Notes: generated from the letters alone by a model not told the origin. A DNA stretch of 38,248 nt from Myxococcus xanthus (GCF_013116825.1 NZ_JABFNS010000090.1:1-38248), one strand, 5' to 3'; counted from the first letter of the stretch, positions 26,205-36,602 are shown. Translations and numbers: made by a program.

Positions 26205-28773
26205 ACCCCGCTCGCTGCGGGCGCAGATTGCCGCCAGCCGCAAGGCCCTGCGCGCCGCCACCGAGCCTCCGGCCGCAGAGGCACCGCGCAAGCCCAGGCG
26301 ACCTCGCGTCCAGCGCGCATCGACTCGAGCGCAAACGAATGAACCACCCCTGGAGCGGCTGCGCGGCTGGTTCCGCGCGAAGGGGTGGACGCCCTACCCG
26401 TTCCAAGAAGAAGCCTGGGCCGCCCATGCGCGCGGCGAAAGCGGGCTCATCCACGTCCCCACCGGCGCGGGGAAGACGTACGCGGCCTACCTGGGTCCGC
26501 TCGCGGACGTCGCGGCGCATGGACAGCCAGGGCTTCAACTCCTCTACGTGACGCCGCTGCGCGCGGTGTCCCGGGACGTGGAGAAGGCGTTGAGGGAGCC
26601 CCTCACCGTGCTGGACGCGGACCTCGCCGTGGAGAGCCGCACCGGCGACACGTCCTCCTCGGTGCGCCAGCGTCAGCGGGAGCGCCTGCCGCAAGTGCTC
26701 ATCACCACGCCGGAGTCGCTGTGCGTCCTGCTCACGCATGAGCGGGCCCCGGAGCTGTTCGCGTCACTGCGCTCCGTCATCGTGGATGAATGGCACGAAC
26801 TTCTCGGCTCCAAGCGGGGTTCGCAGTTGGAGCTGGCGCTGGCCCGCCTGCGCCACTTCGCGCCGGGCCTGCGAACCTGGGCGCTGTCCGCCACGCTGGC
26901 CAATCTGGAAGAGGCCGCCCGTCACGCCGTGGGCACCGGCCAGACGCCCACGATTGTGAGCGCGGCGTTGGAGCGGCCCATCGTCGTTGAGACATTGCTG
27001 CCCGAGTCCGTGGATGCGTTCCCCTGGGCGGGCCACCTGGGCTTCTCCATGCTGGCCCGCGTGGGCGCGTGGCTGGACGCGGAGCGCTCCACGCTCATCT
27101 TCACCAATACGCGCTCCCAGGCCGAGCGCTGGTTCGAAGGCCTGCGCTTCGCCCGTCCGGAGTGGGCGCACCTCATCGCGCTCCACCATGGCTCCATCGA
27201 ACGCGAGGAGCGCGAGCGCGTGGAGAGCGGCCTCAAGGAAGGCTCGCTGCGCATCGTGGTGTGCACCTCGTCGCTGGACCTGGGCGTGGACTTCGGCCCG
27301 GTGGAGCGCGTGGTACAGGTGGGCAGTCCCAAGGGCATTGGCCGCACGATGCAGCGCGCGGGCCGCAGCGCCCACCGCCCGGGCGCCACCTGTCACATCC
27401 TCTTCGTCCCCACGCACGCGCTGGAGCTGGTGGAGATGGCCGCCGCCAAGGACGCGCTCCGGCGCCGCGAGGTGGAGGCCCGCACGCCGCCGGGCAAGCC
27501 GCTGGACGTCCTGGCGCAGCACCTGGTGACGTGCGCGTTGGGCGGCGGCTTCACGCCCGACGCCCTGCGAGACGAGGTGCGCACCGCGGCGGCCTTCGCC
27601 GGCCTCACCGACGAGGAGTTCGCGTGGACTTTGTCCCTGGTCCGCGAAGGCAGCCCGACGCTGCGCGCCTACCCGGAGTTCCGGCGCGTGGTGGAGCACG
27701 AGGGCCGCTGCGTCGTCGCGGACGCGCGCGTGGCCCGCATGCACCGCCTCAACATCGGCACCATCACCTCCGACGCGGTGGTGCAACTGCGCTACTGGAG
27801 CGGAGGGCGCCTGGGCAGCGTGGAGGAGTCCTACGTCAGCCGCCTCAAGCCGGGCGACACCTTCATCTTCGCGGGGAAGAAGCTGGAGTTCAGCCGCCTC
27901 CAGGACATGACCGCCTACGTGCGGCCCGCGAAGACGAAGGTCACCCGGACACCGCGCTGGGGCGGCAGCCGCCTGCCCCTGTCCGGCTCATTGGCCGCCG
28001 CCGTTCGGCGCACGCTGGACACCGCGCGCCACGGCGATGTCACGTCGGACGAACTGGCCGCCGCCTGGCCCGTGCTGGACGCGCAGGCCCGCCTGTCCCG
28101 CATCCCCGCGGCGGACATCCTGCTTGCGGAGACGTGCCAGACGCGCGACGGGCACCATCTCTTCCTCTATCCCTTCGAAGGACGGTTGGTGCACGAAGGA
28201 CTGGCGGCGCTGCTGGCGCTGCGGCTGACACGCCTGCGCAAGGCCACCTTCACCCTGTCGGTGAATGACTATGGCCTGGAGCTGCTCACACCCACGCCCT
28301 TCCCCTTCGAGGAGGCGCTGCACCCCGCGCTCTTCACCCGCGAGCGCCTGGAGGCGGACGTCCTGGAGAGCGTCAACGTCGGGGAGCTGTCAAAGCGCCA
28401 GTTCCGCGACATCGCCCGCATCGCCGGGCTGGTGCTGCCGGGCCTGCCCGGCGCGCGCAAGTCCTCGCGGCAGGTCCAGGCCAGCGCGTCGCTGCTGCAC
28501 GACGTCTTCATCCAATACGACCCGGACAACCTCCTGCTCGTCCAGGCCCGCCGGGAGGTGCTGGAGCAACAATTCGAGGAGGGGCGCCTGGAGCGGACCC
28601 TGGAGCGGCTTCAAGCCGCGCCCCTGGAGCTCATCCATGTCCGCCGGCCCACGCCCCTGGGATTCCCGCTCGTCGTCGAGCGCATCAGCGCGAGCCTGTC
28701 GAGCGAGTCCCTGCTGGAGCGGGTGGAGCGATTGAAGGAGCGATGGACTCGCGAAGATGCCAGGTCCGCATAG
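26191..28773 (+). CDS. Ligase-associated DEXH-box DNA helicase (Lhr-like)
   Basis: Superfamily 2 helicase of 860 aa. After a basic Ala/Pro-rich lead of about 50 residues comes the helicase core: PFQEEAW (Q-like motif), Walker A HVPTGAGKT (Lys95), TPLRAVSRD, TTPESL, the Walker B box VDEWH (Asp199-Glu200), LSATLANL, then the second RecA domain with FTNTRSQAERW, TSSLDLGVDFG and QRAGRSAHRPG. The remaining 400 residues match the Lhr-core arrangement (winged helix and Lhr-specific domain). The ATG at 26191 has AGGAG 8 bases upstream; the overlap with the ligase and with pdeM shows strong coupling. Expected role: ATP-driven 3'-5' unwinding in repair together with the neighbouring nuclease and ligase. 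Confidence 0.95.
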   Translation: MPAGRPRSLRAQIAASRKALRAATEPPAAEAPRKPRRPRVQRASTRAQTNEPPLERLRGWFRAKGWTPYPFQEEAWAAHARGESGLIHVPTGAGKTYAAYLGPLADVAAHGQPGLQLLYVTPLRAVSRDVEKALREPLTVLDADLAVESRTGDTSSSVRQRQRERLPQVLITTPESLCVLLTHERAPELFASLRSVIVDEWHELLGSKRGSQLELALARLRHFAPGLRTWALSATLANLEEAARHAVGTGQTPTIVSAALERPIVVETLLPESVDAFPWAGHLGFSMLARVGAWLDAERSTLIFTNTRSQAERWFEGLRFARPEWAHLIALHHGSIEREERERVESGLKEGSLRIVVCTSSLDLGVDFGPVERVVQVGSPKGIGRTMQRAGRSAHRPGATCHILFVPTHALELVEMAAAKDALRRREVEARTPPGKPLDVLAQHLVTCALGGGFTPDALRDEVRTAAAFAGLTDEEFAWTLSLVREGSPTLRAYPEFRRVVEHEGRCVVADARVARMHRLNIGTITSDAVVQLRYWSGGRLGSVEESYVSRLKPGDTFIFAGKKLEFSRLQDMTAYVRPAKTKVTRTPRWGGSRLPLSGSLAAAVRRTLDTARHGDVTSDELAAAWPVLDAQARLSRIPAADILLAETCQTRDGHHLFLYPFEGRLVHEGLAALLALRLTRLRKATFTLSVNDYGLELLTPTPFPFEEALHPALFTRERLEADVLESVNVGELSKRQFRDIARIAGLVLPGLPGARKSSRQVQASASLLHDVFIQYDPDNLLLVQARREVLEQQFEEGRLERTLERLQAAPLELIHVRRPTPLGFPLVVERISASLSSESLLERVERLKERWTREDARSA

Positions 28774-29396
28774 AGGGCACCCTGCTGGAGCTGCTCCCGG
28801 AGCGCGCCCTGTACTGGCCCGACGCTGGCACCCTGGCCGTGGCGGACCTGCACTGGGGCAAGACGGAGAGCTTCCAGCAGCACGGCATCCCCCTTCCCAC
28901 GGGCGTGCTGGAGGACGACCTGGCCCGCCTGTCCGCGGCGCTCACCACCACCGGCGCCCGCCGCCTGCTCCTGCTGGGTGACCTCATCCACTCACGCCAG
29001 GGCCTCACCCCCGCCGTGGTGGAGCGGCTGGCGGAGTGGCGGGAGTCACACGCCTCGGTGGAATGCGTCCTGGTGCGGGGCAATCATGACCGGCACGTGA
29101 AGACGCTGCCTGACCGCTGGCGCCTGGACGTCCGCGAGTCCTCCATCGACGAAGGCCCCTTCCACTTCGCCCACCACCCGGAGCCCGTCTCAGGCCGCTA
29201 TGTATGGGCAGGTCACATCCACCCCATGGTGCGGCTGGGCGGCAGGAGCGACACACTGCGTCTTCCCTGCTTCCAGGTGGGGCGCGGTGTGGGCGTGCTT
29301 CCGGCCTTCAGCGCCTTCACGGGCGGAATCAACGTCTCCCGCCGCGCGGGCGATCGCATTTTCGCCGTCGCCGGCCCCGCAGTCGTCGAGGTGTAG
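28743..29396 (+). CDS. pdeM: Ligase-associated DNA damage response endonuclease PdeM
   Basis: Calcineurin-like metallophosphoesterase of 217 aa. Metal ligands are all present: ADLHWGK (Asp35, His37), LLLGDLIHS (Asp80), VRGNHDRH (Asn114-His115-Asp116), FAHHP (His144/145) and WAGHIHP (His158, His160). This is the fourth standard member of the ligase-associated set. It starts 31 bases inside the helicase gene, with AAGGAG close to the ATG, so it depends on read-through of the operon. The HNH gene follows after one base. Confidence 0.93.
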   Translation: MDSRRCQVRIEGTLLELLPERALYWPDAGTLAVADLHWGKTESFQQHGIPLPTGVLEDDLARLSAALTTTGARRLLLLGDLIHSRQGLTPAVVERLAEWRESHASVECVLVRGNHDRHVKTLPDRWRLDVRESSIDEGPFHFAHHPEPVSGRYVWAGHIHPMVRLGGRSDTLRLPCFQVGRGVGVLPAFSAFTGGINVSRRAGDRIFAVAGPAVVEV

Positions 29397-29397
29397 A

Positions 29398-29763
29398 ATG
29401 AGCGACGCCAAACGCCGTAAAATACTGGGTATCATCGAAACGGATAATACCTTCGAGCGCGCCGACCACCGGGGCCGCGAGGCATGGCTCGGCAAGTGCT
29501 TGCACTGCAACGCGCACTTATGGGTCGGCCTGGATGGCGAGCCGATCAGCCGCGCCACCATCGAGCACATCCTCCCGAAGACGGCCGGGGGCTCCGAGGC
29601 GCTGAGCAACCTGGGTCTGGCTTGCGCCCGGTGCAACCAGGGCAAGGGCACCCGGCACGACGCCCGTTATCACCGGGACGCGCGCGCCCGGGAGCTGGTG
29701 GAGAGGCTTCTGGCCCGGCGCCTCGCGCGCTGGCGGAAGCCGGAGACCAACGAAGCGCCGTGA
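29398..29763 (+). CDS. HNH endonuclease, added to the ligase-associated repair operon
   Basis: A 121-aa protein with a compact HNH fold: zinc ligands CLHC (Cys34, Cys37) and CARC (Cys76, Cys79), the core IEHILPK (His57 as likely general base), Asn71 in LSNLGLACARCN and Asn80. The C-terminal 40 residues are strongly basic (RHDARYHRDARAREL), suited to nucleic acid binding. The ATG at 29398 lies one base after the pdeM stop, so it is almost certainly in the same operon. It is not one of the four usual members of this cluster known to me. The open frame extends upstream inside pdeM but without family sequence. A terminator overlaps its stop codon. Specificity is unknown. Confidence 0.85.
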   Translation: MSDAKRRKILGIIETDNTFERADHRGREAWLGKCLHCNAHLWVGLDGEPISRATIEHILPKTAGGSEALSNLGLACARCNQGKGTRHDARYHRDARARELVERLLARRLARWRKPETNEAP

Positions 29764-29798
29764 AACACCCGGAGTGATCCTCCCCGACGGGTGTTTTG
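29763..29798 (+). terminator. Intrinsic terminator of the repair operon
   Basis: AAACACCCG (29763-29771), 16-base loop, CGGGTGTTT (29788-29796), then TG. The 9-bp stem starts at the last base of the HNH stop codon and ends in a T-run of four, partly inside the stem. Confidence 0.75.
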
Positions 29799-30164
29799 CT
29801 CAATCGTCCCTACCTCCCTCCAGAAGAGAGATTCATCACCGCGCGACCGCGACTTTCCGCCCTCGCACGGGGAAGTGGTATCCCCGTGCCGCCATATCAG
29901 AATGGTTGACACTGCCGTGTCGATGCCCGATGGTCCCGCGCCGCATTAGGGCAGGGAGAGGAGGAGGGCCCCGCCCACGGCATTACTAATAGAGGTTTCG
30001 TTGGACGTGTCCGCTTCGCCTTCAGTGCGCCAGGAGCTACCGCCCACCCGCCCCAGTGGGGCCGGGAATGCCCCTCCGCTCCCTGTGCCCGGTAACGCCC
30101 ACGCCTCGCCTTTCGTTCCCTTCACGAGTGCTGTTGTCGAAGCCCCCTTGCCCATGGTCCAGGT
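29799..30164. other. Upstream region of the act operon
   Basis: About 365 bases before actA. It contains a weak promoter-like pair at 29906-29934, a purine-rich AGGGAGAGGAGGAGGG tract (29949-29968), an AT-rich ATTACTAATAGAGG segment (29982-29995) and a possible small reading frame from 30001. No RNA gene or repeat was recognised. Confidence 0.5.
29906..29934 (+). promoter_or_regulatory. Possible promoter for the act operon
   Basis: A perfect -35 hexamer TTGACA (29906-29911), 17-base spacer, then GATGGT, which matches a -10 box at only 3 of 6 positions. It is the best vegetative promoter-like signal in this gap but far from certain. Confidence 0.3.
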
Positions 30165-30168
30165 ATGA
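30001..30168 (+). CDS. Possible 55-aa leader ORF overlapping actA
   Basis: Starting at TTG 30001 (with AGAGG 5 bases upstream) an open frame of 55 codons, rich in Pro, Ala and Val, ends in TGA that overlaps the actA ATG in the same ATGA pattern used by real genes downstream. Against it: third-position GC is about 70 percent, lower than in neighbouring genes, the start codon is rare, and the product (about a fifth Pro) resembles no family I know. It may be a short upstream ORF coupling translation to actA, or chance. Confidence 0.3.
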   Translation: MDVSASPSVRQELPPTRPSGAGNAPPLPVPGNAHASPFVPFTSAVVEAPLPMVQV

Positions 30169-30827
30169 GCGGCCCTCTCTTCCCACGTTGGACGAACACG
30201 GTGTCGCGGCTGTCCGCCGCGGCGCTCCTTGCCGTGCCCGCCATCGGTATCGGCGGTCTCATGGCCTACGTGCGCTCGCCGTACGTCACTGGCCAGCAGC
30301 GGCCCATTGAACAACCGATCGAGTTCGATCACCGCCACCACGCGGGTGATGAGCAGATTGACTGTCGGTACTGTCACTGGTCGGTCGAGGAGTCGCCCTC
30401 CGCGGGCATCCCCTCCACCACGGTGTGCATGTCCTGCCACGCACAGGTCTGGAACAAGAGCCCGTACCTCAACGAGGTCCGCAAGTCGTTCTTCTCCGAC
30501 CAGCCCATCCCCTGGGTCCGCGTGCACAACCTGCCGGACTTCGTCTACTTCAACCACTCCATCCACGTGGCCAAGGGCGTTGGCTGCGCCACCTGCCACG
30601 GCCGCGTCGACCAGATGGCCGCCGTGGAGCAGGCTGCGCCGCTCACCATGGCCTGGTGCCTGGATTGCCACCGCAATCCGGAGCCCCACCTGCGTCCGGC
30701 GGAGTTCATCACGTCCATGACGTGGACCCCGCCCGAAGACAAGGCCAAGGCCGCTGAGCTTGGCCGCCAGTTGGCTGAAGCGTACGACGTCCACTCGCGC
30801 GAGAGCTGCTCCACATGCCACCGATGA
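30165..30827 (+). CDS. actA: Alternative complex III, pentaheme cytochrome c subunit ActA
   Basis: Membrane-anchored multiheme cytochrome of 220 aa. An N-terminal membrane segment (about residues 16-36, LSAAALLAVPAIGIGGLMAYV) is followed by a periplasmic domain with five c-type heme sites: CRYCH, CMSCH, CATCH, CLDCH and CSTCH. Paired single histidines (FDHRHH, FNHSIHV) supply axial ligands. In alternative complex III it passes electrons from the iron-sulfur subunit towards a terminal acceptor. It opens the act operon and overlaps actB by 13 bases. Confidence 0.95.
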   Translation: MSGPLFPRWTNTVSRLSAAALLAVPAIGIGGLMAYVRSPYVTGQQRPIEQPIEFDHRHHAGDEQIDCRYCHWSVEESPSAGIPSTTVCMSCHAQVWNKSPYLNEVRKSFFSDQPIPWVRVHNLPDFVYFNHSIHVAKGVGCATCHGRVDQMAAVEQAAPLTMAWCLDCHRNPEPHLRPAEFITSMTWTPPEDKAKAAELGRQLAEAYDVHSRESCSTCHR

Positions 30828-33800
30828 ACACGAAGCGCGACGGCGCCCCGTCGCAGGACACCCCCTCCTCCTTCGCGCTCCCGGTCGTCACGGACCGGCC
30901 CGCCGCCAGGTCCGACGTTGTCGGCGAGGCGCTCGAGCACGCGGCCGCCAACGCCTCCCCCTCCGAGCCCGGCTATGGCCAGACGTACTGGCGCAGCCTG
31001 GAGGAGAAGCTCGGCACGCCCGACTACCTGGAAGAGACGCGGCCGGAGTTCCCCGTCGGCGCGGACCTGGCGCCCACGGGCTTCGCCCGCCGCGAGTTCA
31101 TGCACCTGCTGGGTGCCTCGCTGGCGCTGGCCGGCGCCACGGCGTGCAGCACTCGTCCGGTGGATGAGCGCATCATGCCGTACACCAAGACGCCCCCCGA
31201 GCTCGTCCCGGGCAACCCGCTCCACTACGCGTCCGGCATGACGCTGGCCGGTCACACCTCCGGCCTGCTCATCACCGCCCGCGAGGGTCGCCCCGTGAAG
31301 ATCGAGGGCAACCCGGACCACCCGGTCAACCAGGGCGCCGCTGGCCCCTGGGAGCAGGCGTTCCTCCTGTCCCTGTACGACCCGAGCCGCGCCCGCGTGC
31401 TCCGTCAGGGCAAGAGCCCCCGCGCCCTCCGCGTCCTGCGCGAGGAGCTGGTCAACGCCGCCAACAAGGCCGCCGCCAATGACGGCGGCAGCCGCGTGCG
31501 CTTCCTGTCCGAGCCCGGCAACTCGCCGCTGACCGGCGACCTGCGCACCCGCATCCTGAAGAAGCTGCCGAACGCGCGCTTCCACAGCTACACCGCGCAG
31601 ACGCACGACACGCAGGACGAGGCGACCCGCGCGCTCTTCGGCGGACAGCCCGTTTCGGCCGTCTACGACTTCGCCCAGGCGGACATCGTCCTGTCGCTGG
31701 ACGCGGACTTCCTGGAGAGCCGCCCGGAGAACCTGGGCTACGCGCGCCAGTTCGCCAACCGCCGCGACCCGAACAACGGTCCGCTCAACCGGCTCTACGT
31801 GGCCGAGGCCCGCTTCTCCATCACCGGCGGCATGGCCGACCACCGCCTGCGCGTGAAGTCGCAGGACGTGCTCGCGGTCGCCGCCGCCGTGGCCCAGGCC
31901 GTGGGTGGCCCCGCCGCCTCGCTGGCTGGCGCCGCCGCCAACAAGGCGTCGCTGAAGTCGGACCACAACGCCTGGGTGCAGGCGGTCGTCGCGGACCTGC
32001 GCGCCGCGCGTCCGGGCCGCACCCTGGTGGTCGCGGGTGAGCGTCAGCCGGCGGCGGTCCACGCGCTGGCACACGCCATCAACGCCGCGCTGGGCAACAC
32101 CGGCACCACGGTGAAGTACGTGCAGTCGTCCATCGCGGAGCAGGAGGGCCTGAGCCAGGTCCGCGCGCTGGTGGAGGACATCACCGCCGGCCGCGTGGAC
32201 ACGCTGGTCATCACCAGCTGGAACCCGGTGTTCTCGGTTCCGGCGGACACGGGTCTGAAGGAGCTGTTGGACCCGGCGACCAACCCCAACCGCGGCAACC
32301 TCACCGTCCTCTACACGGGCCTCTACGAGGACGAGACCAGCCAGTACGCCGACTGGTTCGTCCCCGCGGCGCACCCGCTGGAGACGTGGAGCGACGGCCG
32401 TTCGTTCGACGGCACCGTGGCCATTGCCCAGCCGCTCATCCAGCCGCTCTACAACGGCGTGCCGGAGTCCGAGCTGCTGGCGATGTTCCTCGACGAGCCC
32501 TACCGCCCCGCGTACCAGATGCTGCGCGACTACTGGCAGGGTCAGTCCGAGGGCCAGGCTGACTTCGAGGCCCTCTGGGAGAGCTGGGTGTCGGACGGTG
32601 CCATCCCCGGCACGCAGGCCGCTCCGGCCCAGGGCGCTCCGGACTTCGGCGCCGCCTCCGCGCTGGTGACGGGCTACACGGCCCCCGCCACGGGCGAGCT
32701 CGAGATCAACTTCGTCTACGACTACAAGGTCTTCGACGGCCGCTTCGGCAACAACTCCTGGCTGCAGGAGCTCCCGGACCCCATCACCAAGATGACCTGG
32801 GACAACGCCGCGCTGCTGAGCCCGGAGACCGCCAAGGGGCTGGGCCTCGAGCCCGGTGACCTGGCGGAGCTGAACTACGGCGGCCGCAAGATGACCGTGC
32901 CGGTCTGGATCACCCCCGGCCACGCGGACGACACCGTGACGATGGCGCTGGGCTACGGCCGTGACGGCCTGCACGAGCAGGTGGCCAAGGCGGTGGGCTT
33001 CAACGCCAACGCGGTGCGCACCGTGAAGGCCCCCTGGTTCGACGGCGGCGCCACGCTCACCAAGGTGCGCGGCAGCCACAAGTTCAGCCTGACCCAGACG
33101 CACTGGCGGATGGAGAACCGCCCGCTGGCGCTGGACATGCCGCTGTCCGAGCTGAAGAACCCGTCCATCGCGACGCAGCACACGCTCCACCGCGTCAAGA
33201 GCGAGCTGAAGTTCGGCGTCCAGGACAACCTGCCGGCCTTCGACTACAACAAGGGTCCCAGCAACCCCCAGGGCTACAAGTGGGGCATGGCCATCGACCT
33301 GTCCCGCTGCACCGGTTGCAGCGCGTGCGTGATTGCCTGCCAGGCGGAGAACAACATCCCCGTCGTGGGCAAGCAGCAGGTCGCCGTCAGCCGTGAGATG
33401 CAGTGGCTGCGCATCGACCGCTACTTCGAGGGCAGCGAGAGCGACCCCCGGATGGTCATGCAGCCGGTGATGTGCGTGCACTGCGAGAAGGCCCCCTGCG
33501 AGTACGTCTGCCCGGTGAACGCCACCGTGCACTCGGACGAGGGCCTGAACGACATGGTGTACAACCGCTGCGTCGGCACCCGGTACTGCTCGAACAACTG
33601 CCCGTACAAGGTGCGCCGGTTCAACTACCTGCACTACACGGCGGACAAGACGGCCACCGAGAAGATGCTGATGAACCCGGACGTCACCGTCCGCAACCGC
33701 GGCGTGATGGAGAAGTGCACGTACTGCGTCCAGCGCATCGAGCGAGTGCGCATCGACGCCCGCGTCGAGAAGCGCGTCATCAATGAGAAGGAGCTGCAGA

Positions 33801-34018
33801 CGGCCTGCCAGCAGACCTGCCCCACGCAGGCCATCACCTTCGGCTCCCTCAACGACCCGCAGCAGCGCGTCACGCAGCTCCACGAGGACGAGCGCGCGTA
33901 CAAGCTGCTCCACGAGCTGGGCACCCGCCCGCGCACCGCGCACCTCATCCGCGTCCGCAATCCCAACCCCGCCCTCGAGCCCGCCGCGCCCGCCGCTGCG
34001 AACCAAGGGAGCCACTAA
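30815..34018 (+). CDS. actB: Alternative complex III, molybdopterin-like and iron-sulfur subunit ActB
   Basis: A 1067-aa fusion of a molybdopterin-oxidoreductase-like domain and a four-cluster ferredoxin domain. After an unusually long N-region of about 91 residues comes a Tat signal, ARREFMHLLGASLALAGATAC (Arg92-Arg93), with Cys111 a possible lipid site. The large middle part resembles the molybdoenzyme fold, although ActB is known to lack the cofactor. From about residue 827 four Fe-S motifs appear: CTGCSACVIAC, CVHCEKAPCEYVCP, CVGTRYCSNNCPYKVRRFN, and CTYC paired with CQQTCP. It is periplasmic, bound to ActC and ActA. The start may be ATG 30815 (GAGAG 9 bases upstream) or ATG 30824, which overlaps the actA stop as ATGA. 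Confidence 0.95.
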   Translation: MPPMNTKRDGAPSQDTPSSFALPVVTDRPAARSDVVGEALEHAAANASPSEPGYGQTYWRSLEEKLGTPDYLEETRPEFPVGADLAPTGFARREFMHLLGASLALAGATACSTRPVDERIMPYTKTPPELVPGNPLHYASGMTLAGHTSGLLITAREGRPVKIEGNPDHPVNQGAAGPWEQAFLLSLYDPSRARVLRQGKSPRALRVLREELVNAANKAAANDGGSRVRFLSEPGNSPLTGDLRTRILKKLPNARFHSYTAQTHDTQDEATRALFGGQPVSAVYDFAQADIVLSLDADFLESRPENLGYARQFANRRDPNNGPLNRLYVAEARFSITGGMADHRLRVKSQDVLAVAAAVAQAVGGPAASLAGAAANKASLKSDHNAWVQAVVADLRAARPGRTLVVAGERQPAAVHALAHAINAALGNTGTTVKYVQSSIAEQEGLSQVRALVEDITAGRVDTLVITSWNPVFSVPADTGLKELLDPATNPNRGNLTVLYTGLYEDETSQYADWFVPAAHPLETWSDGRSFDGTVAIAQPLIQPLYNGVPESELLAMFLDEPYRPAYQMLRDYWQGQSEGQADFEALWESWVSDGAIPGTQAAPAQGAPDFGAASALVTGYTAPATGELEINFVYDYKVFDGRFGNNSWLQELPDPITKMTWDNAALLSPETAKGLGLEPGDLAELNYGGRKMTVPVWITPGHADDTVTMALGYGRDGLHEQVAKAVGFNANAVRTVKAPWFDGGATLTKVRGSHKFSLTQTHWRMENRPLALDMPLSELKNPSIATQHTLHRVKSELKFGVQDNLPAFDYNKGPSNPQGYKWGMAIDLSRCTGCSACVIACQAENNIPVVGKQQVAVSREMQWLRIDRYFEGSESDPRMVMQPVMCVHCEKAPCEYVCPVNATVHSDEGLNDMVYNRCVGTRYCSNNCPYKVRRFNYLHYTADKTATEKMLMNPDVTVRNRGVMEKCTYCVQRIERVRIDARVEKRVINEKELQTACQQTCPTQAITFGSLNDPQQRVTQLHEDERAYKLLHELGTRPRTAHLIRVRNPNPALEPAAPAAANQGSH

Positions 34019-34021
34019 GCC

Positions 34022-35461
<1,440 letters not shown>

Positions 35462-35466
35462 GAGCC

Positions 35467-36012
35467 ATGGAAGCCACCGTTCTCGATTCCTGGGTCCTGG
35501 CGGAGTTCTCGACGCCGGACGCCCTCGTGACCGCCACCCGCCAGATGCGGGAGAAGGGCTTCGAGGGAATGGACACCTACTCTCCGTACCCGCTGCACGG
35601 CGGGTCGGAGGCCCTGGGCCTGCCGCCCTCGCGCGTGCCCTTCATCGCCCTGTGCGGCGGTCTGACGGGCGTGGCCACGGCGCTGGCCATGCAGACGTGG
35701 ATGAACACCATCGACTACCCGCTCAACATCGGTGGTCGCCCGCTGCTGTCGCTGCCGGCGTGGGTGCCCATCACGTTCGAACTGGGGGTGCTGTTCGCCG
35801 CCTTCGGCATCTTCTTCGGTCTGCTGGGGCTCAGCCGCCTGCCCCAGCCGTACCACCCCGTCTTCGAGTCCGAGGAGTTCCGCACCGCCTCCACGCACGG
35901 CTACTGGCTGAGCGTGCCCCAGGCGACGGGCACGGACGCGGCGCCGGTCATGGATCAGCTCAAGGCCCTGGGCGCGACCCAGGTGACCCTCGTCACGGGA
36001 GAGAAGGAATGA
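35467..36012 (+). CDS. actD: Alternative complex III subunit ActD (DUF3341)
   Basis: A 181-aa membrane subunit. The N-terminal cytoplasmic part (SWVLAEFSTPDALVTATRQMREKGFEGMDTYSPYPLHG) is the DUF3341 signature; two membrane segments follow (about 58-78 and 98-120) with a short loop carrying IDYPLNIGGRPLLSLPAWVP, also typical. The C terminus returns to the cytoplasm (VMDQLKALGATQVTLVTGEKE). It is thought to have a structural role in the complex. Its stop overlaps the actE start by 4 bases. Confidence 0.94.
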   Translation: MEATVLDSWVLAEFSTPDALVTATRQMREKGFEGMDTYSPYPLHGGSEALGLPPSRVPFIALCGGLTGVATALAMQTWMNTIDYPLNIGGRPLLSLPAWVPITFELGVLFAAFGIFFGLLGLSRLPQPYHPVFESEEFRTASTHGYWLSVPQATGTDAAPVMDQLKALGATQVTLVTGEKE

Positions 36013-36602
36013 GGTGGCTCATCCCCGCCGCCGGACTCGCCACGCTCACGGGCTGCAACGTCAGCTCGGAGTTCCTCCAGCGCATGGAGCACCAGGCGAA
36101 GTACGAGTACTACGAGGCGTCCGACTTCTGGGCGGACGGTCGCGCCATGCGCACGCCTCCCGTGGGCACGGTGCCGCGTGAGCGCTTCGAGAAGCTCCCC
36201 GAGCTCAAGGACCCGACCCAGCGCCAGGTGGCCCTCACCGGCCGCAGCGCCGGCCAGCCGGTGGCCCACGTGCCCATCACGGTGGACCAGAACCTGCTGA
36301 CCCTGGGTCAGAAGAAGTACAACATCGTCTGCTCGCAGTGTCACGGCGTGCTCGGCGATGGAAACAGCATCGTCGCGGAGAACATGGCCCTGCGCCTGCC
36401 TCCCTCGCTGCTGGACCTGGAGAGCAAGTCGGACGGCCACTTCTACGTGGCCATCAACGAGGGCTACGGCGTGATGCCGTCCTTCTCCGGTGAGCTCGAC
36501 CTGCGCGAGCGCTGGGCCGTGGTCGCCTACGTCCGCGCACTCCAGACGGCCCGAAATACCCGCACGGACGGCCAGCAGCCCGTTCCGCAGGAGAACCGAT
36601 GA
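36009..36602 (+). CDS. actE: Alternative complex III, monoheme cytochrome c lipoprotein ActE
   Basis: A 197-aa lipoprotein cytochrome. The signal ends in a good lipobox, LATLTGC, with Cys16 lipidated. The mature protein holds one c-type heme site, CSQCH in KKYNIVCSQCHGVLGDGNS, with a distal methionine expected in GYGVMPSFSGELD. ActE is the likely exit point for electrons to a terminal oxidase or soluble carrier. The ATG at 36009 is fixed by the ATGA overlap with actD and by GAGAAGGA just upstream; the open frame reaches back to 35415 without meaningful sequence. Confidence 0.95.
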   Translation: MRWLIPAAGLATLTGCNVSSEFLQRMEHQAKYEYYEASDFWADGRAMRTPPVGTVPRERFEKLPELKDPTQRQVALTGRSAGQPVAHVPITVDQNLLTLGQKKYNIVCSQCHGVLGDGNSIVAENMALRLPPSLLDLESKSDGHFYVAINEGYGVMPSFSGELDLRERWAVVAYVRALQTARNTRTDGQQPVPQENR

